Source: Parasitella parasitica (taxonomy: Eukaryota > Mucoromycota > Mucoromycetes > Mucorales > Mucoraceae). From it: a stretch of 64,000 bases of DNA. A program made the position numbers and the translations under genes. Under the pieces are notes generated by a model that searched no databases, was not told the origin of the DNA, and was given only the letters and a program-made list of their open reading frames with translations. Below, piece after piece: positions 22,148 to 34,559 of this stretch. The DNA lies in assembly GCA_025201805.1 (NCBI GenBank), contig MU619237.1:45046-109045 (forward strand), written 5' to 3'. Position 1 is the first letter of the stretch. Every line of letters begins with the position of its first letter.

Positions 22148-24609
22148 ATGAGCCGACAACACCGCAAAAAGAAAACAGTAGAATATCATTTTGTCAATGT
22201 GAATGATCCCGATAGGTATAAGAAAATGAAGGTTGCCAGAGCCTGCGACTTTTGTCGAAAGCGTAAATCGAAGTAAATGAAAAGAATATTCTTTTTTTTA
22301 GATGGAAGCTTTTTCAATTAAACTATTTATTTTTATTTTATTATTTCAGATGTGACATTGGCATTCCAGGTTCAGGCACCTGTTCCAATTGTAAAAAATC
22401 AAACACTATTTGCATCTTTTCGCCTGTGTCTTCTACTGTGAATACCAACACCACTACTCCAAGAAAAGAAAGACCCTATTTTCTGACATCTGATTCATCA
22501 TCATCATACAGTGGTCAATCATACCCATCAAGCATAAACAAGAAAAGCATGTCAAATGTACTGTATCAAGCTCAGAATCCCTTCCTTTCAATGGATCAGA
22601 AAGGCCACTGCGGTTATGAAAAGAATGATGCTGCAGTTCACAATAATGCCGAGCTTGCTTCTCCTACAATTTATAAATTACCACCTTGTACAAAGCAAAT
22701 GGAGCAGGAGCTATTCGACATATACTTTTGTTATGTGCATCCGTTTTTCCCGATTCTTGATCGTTATTATATCTTGCAGGCTCTAAAGTACGATGCAGAA
22801 TCGATACCAACCTCACTGAAATTAGCTGTCATGGCAGTTTCCCTGCATTTCGCGCACCAACAGCAAGATGCGGATCTTATGGCAGCAGCATACTATCAAC
22901 ACGCATCAATGCAGTTAGATCACACTCCTAGCCTTGCTTCTCTCCAGACTTTATTCTTACTTTACAAATTTCAAGAATCAATTACAGCAGTTGGCTCATC
23001 GCTCTCAGCTGCAGCTGTCGATTACCTCAAGGAAATTCAAACAATGATTAGTCAATTACAACAGCAAGCTGAAAATGATAGTGGCCGGGTCGTGTGGTCA
23101 ACTCAAGACGAATTTGTATGTCGTGCTGGTTGGATATTGTTTATAACAATTGCTTTAAATAGCACGGCTGATGATAGATGGAAAAATATACTTGATTGCA
23201 AGGACATGCAACGTTCAAAACTGCCTGCCTTAACTGAAACAGAGCACTATGATACTGGTGAACTGAATACGTTTTGCAACTTTATGCATCTGATCAAAAT
23301 TACTTTGCTGTATTCGCAAACTTTATCACTGATATCTGATCAAAGCTCTCTATTCGTGAATGCTGATTACCCAGAATTTGCAAAGCTTGCTCAAGCATTA
23401 GAGGTCTGGCGATCAAGTCTACCTAATCGAATTGCACTTGCTCTCTTCGCTGATCCACCCATCCTCTATTCTGCTCAGAACCATGATGTTGCCAATATTG
23501 CCTATGATAGCTCCAAGAGCGGTTCTTTTATCTCTTATATATGTCTGATTCATGATATATTGGATTTGATCATCAGTATCCACCATTTATCCACATCAGA
23601 AGTCGCTATCAATCCCCAGGATTCCGAAATTTTCAAGAAGGCTTCTCAAGTATGTTATCGGGCCCATAGTTTCACTGCCGGTGACATGCAGACACCTCAT
23701 TTCTCGAGATTAGCCTCAATTCAAGGCGGCCGCATTGTATCTTTTGGACTTACTCTGGCATTGCAAGCTCAATCTCATATGCATCAACAGAATGAAGATA
23801 TATCCTTGGCGGATGCCAAGACGTATTACTCTAGTTGCTCGCTCGCATTCCAAGTATTTGATGATATGTTGCTCTCACCTCGATTGTATTTGGCTATCCA
23901 AACATTACGAGTTCAACTGGATGCGAAAGAACAGCTGGTTTTAGCGGATCAGCAACAACACGAGCACTCTCCCATAAACAGCAGCAAAAGCAGCAGTACC
24001 CATTCAACACCGGGTACTCTACAACATCATCAAAACGAGTATGGATTTTGCAGCTCTGCAACTCCTACCACAGCTACCACTCGTAACAATTCGAATACAT
24101 ACTATTACTCCAATATGAGTGATCAATATGCTACAAACCAACAACCACAGTACCAACACCAACACCAACACCATCAGAATCTCCACCAACAGCCTCAGCC
24201 TCAACAGACACAAGAGCAACAATGGCAAAATTACAATAGGAACAACTATAATACAAGCAATGTCAGGTTCAGCCATGCCGCTCAAGGACAACCTGACAAC
24301 TACTACGCTTCACAAGACGGTGACTATAGCCGGAATAGTATCCCCATCACACCTACCTTCGAAAGAGATTTTGGTATGTCTACAAGTCCTACTATTGATC
24401 CACTAACGCCTCCTCCGGTGACTGATACTGATTCTTATTTTGCTTTGCAGCAGCAAGTAATTCCACACCATCAACTGCAACATCAACATCTTCAACTGCT
24501 GCAGCAGCAATATTCTAGCTTTGATGCCGCCATTGCTATTGCTTCAAATTTTTCTGACAACTGCTTTAACCTGACAGTTCAAAGCTCTAAATGCTATAAT
24601 CACAATTAG
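22148..24609 (+). CDS. Zn2Cys6 fungal transcription factor
   Basis: A sequence-specific regulator of the Gal4-type fungal class. Two exons (22148-22272, 22350-24609) give 794 aa. The intron splits the binuclear cluster, which reads ACDFCRKRKSKCDIG, then CSNCKKSNTIC, so all six Cys are present. The region from about residue 155 (ELFDIYFCYVHPFFPILDR) matches the start of the fungal-specific transcription factor domain and continues to about 560. The C-terminal 200 residues are Gln/His/Asn-rich with long CAN repeats, typical of an activation region. The target pathway cannot be inferred from neighbours. Confidence 0.93.
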
Positions 24610-25650
24610 TTTCCCATTATTATATTTATATATATCTATGTACATGAATCTCTCTTTTTTATTTCTTCCCCTTGTCAATAACATGTTTATAACCCTTCCC
24701 TTTCTTTCATTTCATCATTATATACATAGAAAAACTTCATATTATTTCAATGTACATTACATGCCCCCTTTTATTATTTGTGGTTTTTTTTTTAAATCAC
24801 ATACAATATGTACACTATTTCATAAATCATGATTTTTATGAACAATAAATACAAAAATATGCATTTTATTACAACAGATCGAGCAGTTTTCATAGAAATA
24901 ACGAGATATTACTTTTTGGGTAAAATACTGTATACTATCAGGATGATTCAATAGTTAAAAATGCTACATATAGGATACATAGTGTAGGATATAGTTTCCG
25001 TTTCAATTATATTATGTTCTAATTCACTGCCAAATCTCCTTGATAGAACCGAGTGTGTCTAAATACTACTTTTTTTTTCTTTTGAGCAACAAAAGAAAGC
25101 ATCACAAGTTGAATGCTAAACAGTATTTGAGAGAATTACCAGTTTGTGCATCCAGACAAGAAACGCTTCTAATGTCAAGACTGGCAAACTCTACGCTTTT
25201 GATTGCAGATATCACAGTCTTTTCGACCGACTCAAGTGCTCAAACCCACTTTAAATAGTTTCCCAAAGTAAAATGTTACTCTGTGATGCATTTTCATGGA
25301 ATAAACTGTTGAAAAAAAAACCCCCCGTTTCCGATCAATTTGCTTCATGATTTTGATTGATTTAAAACTGATCAAAAGACCGTGCGGCAAGCGTCTGTTA
25401 TTAAACTAATATGGGGAAACTCATTTCGCAATGACCAAGCATGTTTGGTGTGATTTACTATATTATAAATTGTATTTTCAGGAAAGCAAGTATTATAATG
25501 AGTATATATTCTGTCAAAATATGCAAGGGTATTTACTTGTATTTATTAAAAAAAATAAATAAAAAGAAAGAAAGATTGACTATAAGAGAATGATAAAGAT
25601 ATGTATTTAATGAAAGAGAATGTAGTACTCTTTTAAAAGAATGTGATAAT
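24610..25650. other. convergent intergenic region, no gene seen
   Basis: About 1 kb between the ends of a plus-strand and a minus-strand gene. It is AT-rich, with an A9-C6 junction near 25313-25326 and no supported ORF. Short open stretches (24638-24832, 25040-25258) have no recognisable content. Confidence 0.5.
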
Positions 25651-26547
25651 TTAAGAAGACCAACGATCCCTTATAGACGAAGTCCATTCAGGAGCACCTT
25701 CAAAACCATTTCTACCATGTTGATAATCGGCAAAAGCTTGATAAATTTCAGTTGTCGTGTTCATGACAAATGGACCATGCTGAACGATAGGTTCGTTGAT
25801 AGGTTCGCCAGCAATGACAACAAAATGGCAATCATCCGAGGTGGATTCGACAGGAATATAATCACCTTCGTTAGCGCTCAAAACTAAGGTATGGTGTGCC
25901 TCTGAACTATGTTTAGTACCGCCAAAGATAGCAGAACCAGCAATAGTATAGATAAAACCAGCGTAATTCTTGGGAATGACTTGCTCGATCTTCTTACCCT
26001 TCTTCAATTTAATATCGATAAACATAGTAGGAGTTCTTGTCATGACAGGGCTCTTGACGCCGTAAGATTCACCAGCAATGACCTTGATAGTGACACCCTC
26101 CTCTGGGGTAACTTGGACTACCTGCTCCTTGGGAAACTCTTGATAATTAGGCTCAGCTAACTTATTCTTGCTAGATAGATTGACCCAAAGTTGAAGACCA
26201 TGTGCTCTACTATTGCTTGCAGGGATTTCAGCATGAACAATGCCCTTGGCTGCAGACATCCATTGAAGATCACCGGGACCGATTTTGCCCTTATGGCCTT
26301 TAAAGTCTTCGTGCAAGAACTCGCCCTCCAGCATGTAAGTTACTGTTTCAAATCCACGATGAGGATGGTCAGGGAAGCCACCTGGAGCACGTACATCGAA
26401 CTCATCAAGCATGAGAAATGGATCCAAATTACGGAGAGCGTGGCTGCCAATGGAGCGGTAAACTTTGGCACCAACGCCATCCATTTGTTCTCTTGAAAGA
26501 ACAGACTTGGTAATGTTTCTAGCGATTCTTGAGATTGGGGCAGACAT
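25651..26547 (-). CDS. pirin family protein
   Basis: Pirins are bicupin metal-binding proteins of nucleus or cytoplasm; some relatives are quercetin dioxygenases and human pirin is a redox-sensitive transcription cofactor. It is a single exon of 298 aa starting MSAPISRIA at 26547; an upstream in-frame ATG at 26598 is less likely. The N-terminal cupin holds FPDHPHRGFETVTYMLEGE and the second metal-site part, MSAAKGIVHAEIP. The conserved HGLQLWVNL and PTMFIDI strands follow. The metal-ligand His residues (two in HPHRG, one in VHAE) and a Glu are present. Length matches the family. Confidence 0.96.
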   Translation of the reverse strand: MSAPISRIARNITKSVLSREQMDGVGAKVYRSIGSHALRNLDPFLMLDEFDVRAPGGFPDHPHRGFETVTYMLEGEFLHEDFKGHKGKIGPGDLQWMSAAKGIVHAEIPASNSRAHGLQLWVNLSSKNKLAEPNYQEFPKEQVVQVTPEEGVTIKVIAGESYGVKSPVMTRTPTMFIDIKLKKGKKIEQVIPKNYAGFIYTIAGSAIFGGTKHSSEAHHTLVLSANEGDYIPVESTSDDCHFVVIAGEPINEPIVQHGPFVMNTTTEIYQAFADYQHGRNGFEGAPEWTSSIRDRWSS

Positions 26548-26788
26548 GTTTGTTATTGTTATTGTTGTAATAATTGAAAAATGAAGAAAAAAAACCAAAA
26601 GTCAAAAATCAATTCTTTTTATAGTAAATTGCAAATGCAGGTCCCCTCCAGCAATGACAGAGCATTTGTAATGTATTATCAATAATTTACAAGCCCAGAT
26701 TAGTAATAATATACGGATTCTCGCCTTTTTATTAGGTCACCGAGTACATAAGCAAGTCGATGGATTATACATGTTTTACAAATCTGAC

Positions 26789-28198
26789 TTAGCCCTTGAT
26801 TTTATATTTTCCATACTACGAAATCGTGTTCGAGTTAATTCAAGAATATTCCAGTGACATATGGCCATACAGAACTTACAGATTTCTTTGGATCAAACAC
26901 TTCCCAACGGCTAGCAGGGAAAATGTGTTTGTTCCGTTCATACCAAGCTCTTTCAACCACTTTACCGGCATGAGACTGATACAATGCGATTAATAAATGC
27001 TTTTTTTTTTTAAGAAAAAAAAAATAAGAGAAATACTCTACCTCATCCTTTTCGATAGTTGCATCATTGACAAATCGAATATCTTCATGTACGTCAAAAT
27101 TAAACAAAGGCCCTGATTTCCCTCTAGCTTTGTTGATAATAAAATCATAAAATGTGAAGTGCTATGTTAAACAAGGTTAGCTGAAAAGAAGTATCCTTAT
27201 AGCAGCAACTTACGTGTGGAATGATCAGATCTTCTTTAACGTACAAGAGATTGTCTGTATTTACACCACGTAATTGAGAAAATTGCTGGCGACAAGCGTC
27301 CAGGAACTGTTGAATGGAATCACCCTTTTTACACTAGAAAACTAAAATGTCAACCCTTGCGTTCAATTCCTAAGCTGATCCTACTTACAGTAACCACTTT
27401 ACGATGGCCACTGCCGTCCCAGAATGAATATGTAATGTTGATTTTCTCGTCTATATTATTAACAGTGTCGGTAACTTTCTGAGGCGGCAAGTACTTTATG
27501 CTACTCACTTTTGATCTCTTCTTGCTTCGTGATCCATTCTTTTCTCAGTTCCTCTCGCTCAGTACGCTCTTGCTCTTCTCTTTCTCTATCTGGCAGGAAG
27601 CTCGTGTCGATTGTAGGATCTTTCAGCATCCTTCTTTTTTTGACCACCATGTCTTTGTTCGTCTTTTCATTTTCCAATGCTCGTTTGCTGTCTTGCTCGT
27701 GCATCCGCTCTTCTTCCTCCTCATCATCGCCTGCAAATGATAATTTCAAAAGTTGCTTCTTCATTTTCTTTTTTCTCTTCTCATCACTGCATTATTGGCA
27801 TTTAGATTTAGATTAAATAAATTTTGTGTCGTTGGGCTTGTATGCATGTATACCTCAATGGCGCTGTTTTAGCTGCTTCTCGCTTCTGCTGCTCTTCCAA
27901 GTTCTCTCTAATTTTTCTATAGTCTTTGAGTTCTGTTAAACCAATTGTACTGCTTTTCAATTGAGATTCGATATCTGCTTTGGTTGTTACAAATTTGTCT
28001 GAACCCACGCGAACTTCACTCATCTATTCTTGTTCTAGTTGGCTTTTTTTTTTTTTTTTCTTTTTTTCTTGTCATCTGTTTATCAGCGCTTTGAAATTAC
28101 CTTTGCGTTCTTTTGACGCTCTTTTTCTGACTCTTCGTATATTTTTTGCCTCTGCTTTTCGAGCATAGATTGACGAAGACCTTCTGCTTTAGAATCCA
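26789..28198 (-). CDS. FAM50/XAP5 family protein
   Basis: XAP5/FAM50 proteins are nuclear and associate with the spliceosome C complex; human FAM50A is linked to splicing. The gene runs leftward from ATG 28198 ([13 protein letters not shown]) through about nine short exons. Family landmarks in order: [18 protein letters not shown] (about 28000); a Lys/Glu-rich coiled part with [14 protein letters not shown] (about 27600); [13 protein letters not shown]-like sequence (about 27420); [15 protein letters not shown] (about 27200); [34 protein letters not shown]; and RWEVFDPKK. The true last exon is 26789-26815, only 27 nt, ending YGKYKIKG. It matches the conserved Y.KYTI tail of the family. Confidence 0.92.
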
Positions 28199-28866
28199 TT
28201 TCTTTTTTTTATGGAAAAATTTTTATTTGGCAAAGGAATAAACATAGTTTACTGACCCTCCTTCATTCAGTCAATCTCCATTTTTAAAAGCCAGAATGAC
28301 CTACATCCTGCCACTAATGATGGTCATCCTTCATAGTCTATCGTAGCTATTCTTGTCGTTTGATTCGATATACTGGCCATTTGAAATCCGGTTTAGCTTG
28401 GCCTACTGAACACAAAACCTGGCGGAACGTTTGAAATCATTTGCTAAAACCGACAATTTGATTATAATCACCAAAGAGATATGATGGTGCATCCTACGTT
28501 GTCGATTAAATGTAATAAGATTTTGGCAATAGACAAGTAATGGCACAATATATCATCTTGTATGTTTGCGATAAATTGCTTGGCAATCAAGTCCTTTCTG
28601 GGGCATCAAAACACAGAAAGGCATCCTAGCAATAAAACATATCAAGTATGAGCACATCACCAAAAAAAAAAAGTGTGCTTTGTATTACGATTTACTCGAC
28701 TTTCTTCATTCAGAGCAATTAAGTTGTTCTTTTTCTCAGAATACAAACACACCTTTTGTCTGTTATTTGAGACCCAGTTTGGTAAAAATATTTTTTAATC
28801 ATCAAACCTCAAGCCATTACACACTCTTTTTCATTTTGCTCTGTTTATTTGCTCGAGGAAAACTAA
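28199..28866. promoter_or_regulatory. divergent intergenic region FAM50 / JmjC gene
   Basis: About 670 bp between divergent genes, presumably with both promoters. No ORF or RNA gene supported. An A10 run lies near 28662-28671. Confidence 0.45.
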
Positions 28867-30991
28867 ATGGGAAGCTGCGCATATTGTATCCAAGATGCAG
28901 TTGATTCCAACGAGAAATGGATCGCATGCGACGCGTGTCAAGAATGGTACCACTGGCATTGTCTTGAGTTAACAGATGTCGACCAAATAGAAACCTATCA
29001 CTGTCCAAAATGCGTATCCAAGCATGGCCCCACTACCTGTAAGTTTTATCTAGAAAAGGCCATGGAAAAAAATCTCCTTGATCTTAATTATCCGATATTG
29101 TAGACAAACCACAGCAACAAAGGAAATCAAGTAGAGGCCAGGCACGACTCAACTATGCAGATTTGAATGAAGGCAATGCAGCGGGAGATGAAAGAATATG
29201 GGGTAAATTACTTGCTGTCAAATCGTTCAAAAGAGATAAATTCAAGCGATATCAGGCAAAGCAAGTCAATATGGATTTATTACGGAAAACTGGATTAAGG
29301 GAGCCTTTTATCGTTGAGAAGAATGAGCCAGAGTTGGACATGGCAATGCCTAGAAATGACATTACCGTCTACGATATTGCGAGATTAGTTGGTGGAGATG
29401 ACCATCCTGTGGAGGTCATTGATGTTGCTTCACAATCAGAAAGTCCAGGCTGGACCATGGGACGTTGGGCAGAGTATTTCCACAGTGAAAACAGAGACAG
29501 AATTCGTAATGTGATCAGTTTGGAAATCAGCGGCTCTGATTTAGCAGATATGGTCACTCGCCCCAAGATTGTGAGAGACATGGACTGGATCGACCTAATG
29601 TGGCCAACTGATAAACACCCCGAAGAATTCCCAAAAGTGCAGTTGTATTGTTTAATGGGTACTAAGGACTCTTATACTGATTTGTAAGTATGCGCTTTAC
29701 TTTTCTTTCTATGGACAGAAACTGATCGTATTTTAGCCACATTGATTTCGGTGGAAGTTCTGTAAGTTGCCAATGCAGTGATTTACAAATAGAGAGATTG
29801 AGCAAGAAAACACTAATACAATATTACAGGTGTTTTATCATATCCTCAGTGGGGCTAAAACCTTTTATTTTATTGAACCAACTGCCAAAAACTTGAAAAA
29901 ATATCAAAAATGGTCGTCCTCGCCAGAACAATCAACCACATTTTTGGGCGATGAGGTCAAAGAATGCTTCCAGGTTAAACTTGTGGCTGGGAATACTATG
30001 TAGGATTGATAGTCGAGTGAGCTGAATAGGTGTTAAACTAACATCTGTTGATAGGATCATTCCAGCTGGATGGATTCATGCAGTATACACGCCCCAAGAT
30101 GCAATTGTTGTCGGCGGAAATTTTCTGCAGTCGTTCAATATTGGTACGCAACTCACAGTCTACGCCATCGAACAAGTGACAGATGTGCCGCTAAAGTTTC
30201 GATTTCCCTACTACAAACGATTGAATTGGTATGCATTGGCCAAGTTTGACACTTGGCTTCAACAGGAAGAAATAGCAAACAAATTATCGTATTTTGAATT
30301 GGAAAGTATGGCATTGCTGGCCTCATTCTTACACAAAGACATCAAACAAAACGAATTCGGCGTGGTGATAGCAGAGGAGGGACAGTTTTCGAATGCTGAT
30401 AAAAAGCAGCTGGATATTCCAGAATCTATTATCGATCCGGTTGGTTTATCGAAACGTGTTTTGGATCTAGTAAAAAAAACCATTCAAAGCAAAAGTAGAT
30501 TAGAAAAGGAGGAAGAGGAAAAAACACAGCCACTCAAAAAGATTGTGATTCGAATGAAAACACCTACTCCAAACCCTACCAAGAAGCAGGAGGAGAAAGA
30601 GGATGAAGATGTATATCTGCATGAGGAAGAAGAGGAGGAATATGAAGAAGATTACAAAATAGACGCTGATGACGACGAATTTGATATAGATGATGATGAT
30701 TATGATGATGAAGATGCAATACCCGTAGTTGAGAATAATAACAGCAGTAATAAAATTAGAAAATCAGTAAATCGTAAACTCAAGAAAAACCTAGAACTTG
30801 AAGCCAAAAAACCACAAGAACATAATGACAGTAGTAGCAGTGATGATGATAGTATGGGCACATCTAAATCCAAATCTATGGGCAGCGTCTCTGATTTGTT
30901 TTCTAACCGTAAAAGATCTATCTCAAATAGCTCTAATTCACAAAAATCAACTAAACAACGCATATTAGACCGTATGAGTAAACGCTATTGA
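28867..30991 (+). CDS. PHD-JmjC histone lysine demethylase (KDM2/7, Jhd1-like)
   Basis: Enzymes of this class remove methyl groups from histone lysines (H3K36, H3K9 or H4K20 in relatives) using Fe(II) and 2-oxoglutarate. There are five exons (28867-29038, 29104-29683, 29737-29761, 29830-29999, 30055-30991), giving 627 aa. The PHD finger at residues 4-52 has CAYC, CDAC, HWHC and CPKC ligands. The JmjC domain at about 190-360 has the iron ligands H and D in FHIDFGGSS, on a 25-nt exon, and the distal His in PAGWIHAVY. KTFYFIEPT holds the candidate 2OG-binding Lys after the Thr-rich strand. The C-terminus is strongly acidic (about 30600-30720), then Ser/Lys-rich. Substrate specificity is not determined. 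Confidence 0.92.
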
Positions 30992-31033
30992 TCATTTACA
31001 AAACTGAATAAACCAAATTTATTGATCGTCTAA

Positions 31034-32241
31034 CTAGACAAAATCGTTTTGAAGGATAAGCTTAATCATGTTGGCTGACATAGATGTGCTGGTTTCGTTT
31101 TGGTTGGTATAAAATGCTAATGCTGCTTCCAGATGCTCTTTTGCGCTCAATTTTGGGTTGATTTGTTGCGGTGATGGCGCTGGTAGCGGCGGGCTTGCTT
31201 CAATATCACTAGAGTTACTGCTGATGCTCATGTTTGTTTGTTGCTCTTCTTGCTGGGTATTTACATCGGTTGATTCGTCGAGTTTGTTGTCAAGATTTGG
31301 CTCATCAAGATTATCTGTATAATCCATTGTATTTTGATCTGGAATAACCTCCAGTTCCTCTTTCTCTTCTTCGGATACTGCAGTAGATGTGACAGATATT
31401 TGGTCCCTTTCGGCTGTTGAGGCATTTGATTCTGCGATCGAATTTGTTGTTTGCTCAGGACCCCATTCATCCTTCCTTGTTGTGGTATTACTCCTGTAAG
31501 CTACTAGAGAGTTTGGGTTGGGATCTGGTGTTGGGGTATTCAAATGTGCCATCGATGGCTCCACAGAGAAAACGGATGTAAAATTATTTATTGCATTCTT
31601 GTGTTGGTTTTCACTTGACATTGATTCAGGAATAACAGAATCTGCATCTGGTTTTGCGTTCCTGTCTTCTAATTTCGCTAATTTGGGAGTCAAATATCTT
31701 TGCTTGAAGTTGGCTACCCAGGAGCTCGATGCTTTGAAATCTTCAGAGGCAGATGAGCCTTCGAAGGAAAAATTTTGAGCGTATTGACGTGCCTGACGTC
31801 GAAGCATTTGATCTGTGATACCGGCTAAATTTTGCTGTTCTTTTTCTAACCACAATACCAACGCATTTTCTACTAGAGGGTATCTTGAACTTCGCTGGCG
31901 GAATCGTTTTGCTATAGCAGTGTCAGTGGCAATAGAGAGCCAACGCTCTTTTGATTTAATTATCTAGATGAATGGTTTGCATATGATATAAATCCAATAA
32001 GCATGCGAAGACTTACTTTGGCTACAGTAGTCCGTTTACAGCCATACTTTTTAGCAAGAGCCTCTTGTGTGTACTTTGGATTACTGTTATGGTCCTCACA
32101 TATCAAGCGCTTTGTTTCAGCAGATAAGCTCGTCCGAGAATTAATCGCAGCTGGACTAGCGTTTGCACTACTTTGTTGCTTTTCTTTGGTTTTTTTAGAA
32201 CGATTGACTCGAAATACATGAATGTTGCTACTTTGCTTCAT
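31034..32241 (-). CDS. CENP-B/Tc5-type double-HTH DNA-binding protein lacking DDE domain
   Basis: Two exons (32017-32241, 31034-31963) give 384 aa. Residues 35-75 (SLSAETKRLICEDHNSNP, then LAKKYGCKRTTVAK) form a psq/CENP-B N-terminal HTH. Residues about 85-165 (RYPLVENALVLWLEKEQ, ITDQMLRRQARQYA, SSWVANFKQRY) form the CENP-B-type second HTH, both as in pogo/Tigger transposases. Where such transposases have their DDE nuclease, this protein has about 200 acidic, Ser/Thr/Asn/Gln-rich residues and no Asp/Glu catalytic motifs. I infer a domesticated DNA-binding protein or regulator. A truncated transposon gene is the alternative, but I see no TIRs nearby. Stop codons of this gene and the JmjC gene face each other about 40 bp apart. 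Confidence 0.85.
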
Positions 32242-33567
32242 AGACAAATATGTGCAATACCGTAATAAAAAGGGAAGAAAAAGGCGTACGATGGCTATTT
32301 AAAATGGAACATCCCTCAATAACTTGGCTCACCAAGGTTTACAGTGGGACTATTTTTATGTTTCTTGGTTTTTCAGAGTTCAGTTCTAACCTTAATGTTC
32401 AAAATGGATCATTGAAACGTTTTGTGCCTACATTTCTGTCATTATATGTAAAAATCATGTTGTTATATTCGGCAATTGTTACCTTGTCTTTATCCAGTGA
32501 TCCATATATAGTTCAACATATGATAATTATGAAAATAATTAACGATTAATGACTAGATTGAATGAGTTAATTCAAATAAAAATAAAGTGCCTAACAAGAA
32601 CAGCTATTTTTGTTGTGAATAACGAACCTCCAGTTTGTTACGTTAGTCAATCTACATCTCATATTTTCCAATGACTTGATAATTAAATCGTTGTAGTTAA
32701 GCTGATGTCCTCTTTTAGTTGAGAGCTATGTCTACGAAGGTTTATTTCGGAATAGCATTAGACGTGTGTAAAACATAACCTATGCTTTGCTACCATTCAT
32801 GCTTAAAAATTCAAACACCAAAGCTGCCCAAGACCATATAATGCAGTATACATTAAAAAATCGTGTTAAAGGAAATATAAACATACGCCAAGACAGATTG
32901 AATCGTAGTGATATAAAGACATATCAATTTATTGAAAGATGACTTGACAGAAGATAGATAAAACTTTATTAAACATAGTAAATACGACGACTGTACTCAA
33001 ACGCTATTTGTAAATTGGTAATACTAATCTATTTGCGTTGCAAGCATATCTTTTAATGGTTTCGAAAGCTTGCTGGAAAACTTTCTATCTGGTATCAAAG
33101 TCTTCGAATCATATTATGCTTCTTTCTAAACACATTAAATATATTTTGCTATGATGTCTATTAAGCACATTATAAATACAATGTAATAAGTAATCAAATT
33201 CTATATTACAGCACACGTATCTCTATCTCTCAGCTAAAATGTAACGAGTCTTTTCTCAAAAGATTGCAGTAATTCAAAACAACAGATAATTCATTAGCCA
33301 TAAATGCCAATTCAAACAGAAAGACTTATTCAAAACCTTGATCATTGGCTAGTAAATACAATGACAACAACAATCTCTACCTTACTCCTGCTTTATTTGC
33401 AAGGTTCTTAGATGCATCAGCTATTCTTCTCAAATTATATTCACTTCATTACCTAACGCTTTTTGCGGCAATTTTGATTGAGTTGTTTTACGCATCTAAA
33501 TAAATTCGGTAATTAACCAAAATCTATCAAACTTTGAACATCTCACGTATAATTTTCAAAAAATATT

Positions 33568-33576
33568 AAAAAAAAA
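33568..33576 (-). terminator. Pol III T9 terminator of tRNA-Arg
   Basis: The run of nine A on + is T9 on the tRNA's strand, starting 2 nt past the discriminator base. Confidence 0.75.
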
Positions 33577-33578
33577 GT

Positions 33579-33651
33579 TGAGGCTACCAGGGGTCGAACC
33601 TGGAATCTCCTGATTCGTAGTCAGACGCCTTATCCATTGGGCCATAGCCCC
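33579..33651 (-). tRNA. tRNA-Arg (anticodon ACG)
   Basis: A 73-nt intronless cloverleaf. The acceptor stem GGGGCTA pairs with TAGCCTC (one G-T) with discriminator A. The D arm has the A-box and the anticodon loop is CTACGAA, with anticodon ACG at 33616-33618. The T arm contains GGTTCGACCCC (B box). It would decode CGU, and CGC/CGA through inosine. The first A would be edited to inosine. Confidence 0.95.
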
Positions 33652-34493
33652 ACAACTTATTACGTTATTTTCAAAAAGTTATAGTATCTAATCAACAAAT
33701 ACAACAAAGAGCAAAATCACGTGATACACACAATGCTGGATAAGAGAGAATATAAAGATAATATTTATAAATTTCATGTTAAATGTATACTAACTGTTAG
33801 CTATTTCTAAGTTGCCATGGTTTTTTATTTTGTTATGCCAGTGGTGTCAAAGGGCGCAGGGAAATGCTGTGTAAATGTTATTGTGTGAACAGAAGTAATA
33901 AGACTTTTTCTGGATACAAACATGTTTAAAATGCCATCGTTTGATCAACAATGTTAATGAACAGTAACATTCACTGTTGGATACAAAAAAAAAATATAAA
34001 ACCAAAGCTTCACGAGATACAAAAACTTAAGATACTTTATTTAAGATCGAAATTGTATCTGCTATTTACACCTTTTACAACTACATAAATTTATACTGAC
34101 TTATTTAGATTACTAATTGACGATACTTATTCCTAGTAACAATCTACTCAACAGTGTACAATGTAATATTGTACAACAAGGGCTTTATATGTCTTTGATC
34201 TAACAGTGCCTTAACCTTTATCCTGGTGCTCAGATCTCTGTTTCTGCAGGAATAATCTTCTTGATTTGAAACAAAGACTTAATTCTCCAGTTTACACAAG
34301 CGTATCATATCACATCATTGGACAATCTTCAATCTTCAAATTGAAGTATATTGTCATGGTCTCCTATCTGTAATTATGGCAGATCAGTAGTGGTGTTGTC
34401 TTTAGCAGAAATTAAGGATCAAGAACTACTAATTCATTATATTGTAGTAGAGAAGTGTAGATAATAGAAGAATGATTATCTGCTAATGAAGTC

Positions 34494-34559
34494 GAGCTTT
34501 GCTCCGTCAGGCGAAACAGGCCCATGACAGCCTGTGCTGAGCACCACAAAGTGGTGCTT
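34494..34559 (+). ncRNA. possible structured RNA: three consecutive GC-rich hairpins
   Basis: In very AT-rich surroundings three stems follow each other: GAGC/GCTC (34494-34504), ACAGGC/GCCTGT (34516-34521 with 34530-34535) and AGCACCAC/GTGGTGCT (34540-34547 with 34551-34558, loop AAA). No open reading frame covers it. I do not recognise snRNA, 5S, SRP or tRNA elements. The strand is unknown because the stems work either way. It could also be a transposon end or SINE relic. Confidence 0.35.

Noticed and set aside
25040-25258. 72-codon ORF between the Zn2Cys6 gene and pirin
   Set aside because: No domain, no signal peptide, no supporting splice structure.
32250-32549. 99-codon plus-strand ORF upstream of the CENP-B-like gene
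   Set aside because: No recognisable domain; AT-rich composition and location in a gene-poor interval suggest chance.
34494-34559. Hammerhead-like ribozyme (CGAAAC next to stems)
   Set aside because: The CUGAUGA box is missing and the base at the cleavage position would be G, so the catalytic core does not fit on either strand.
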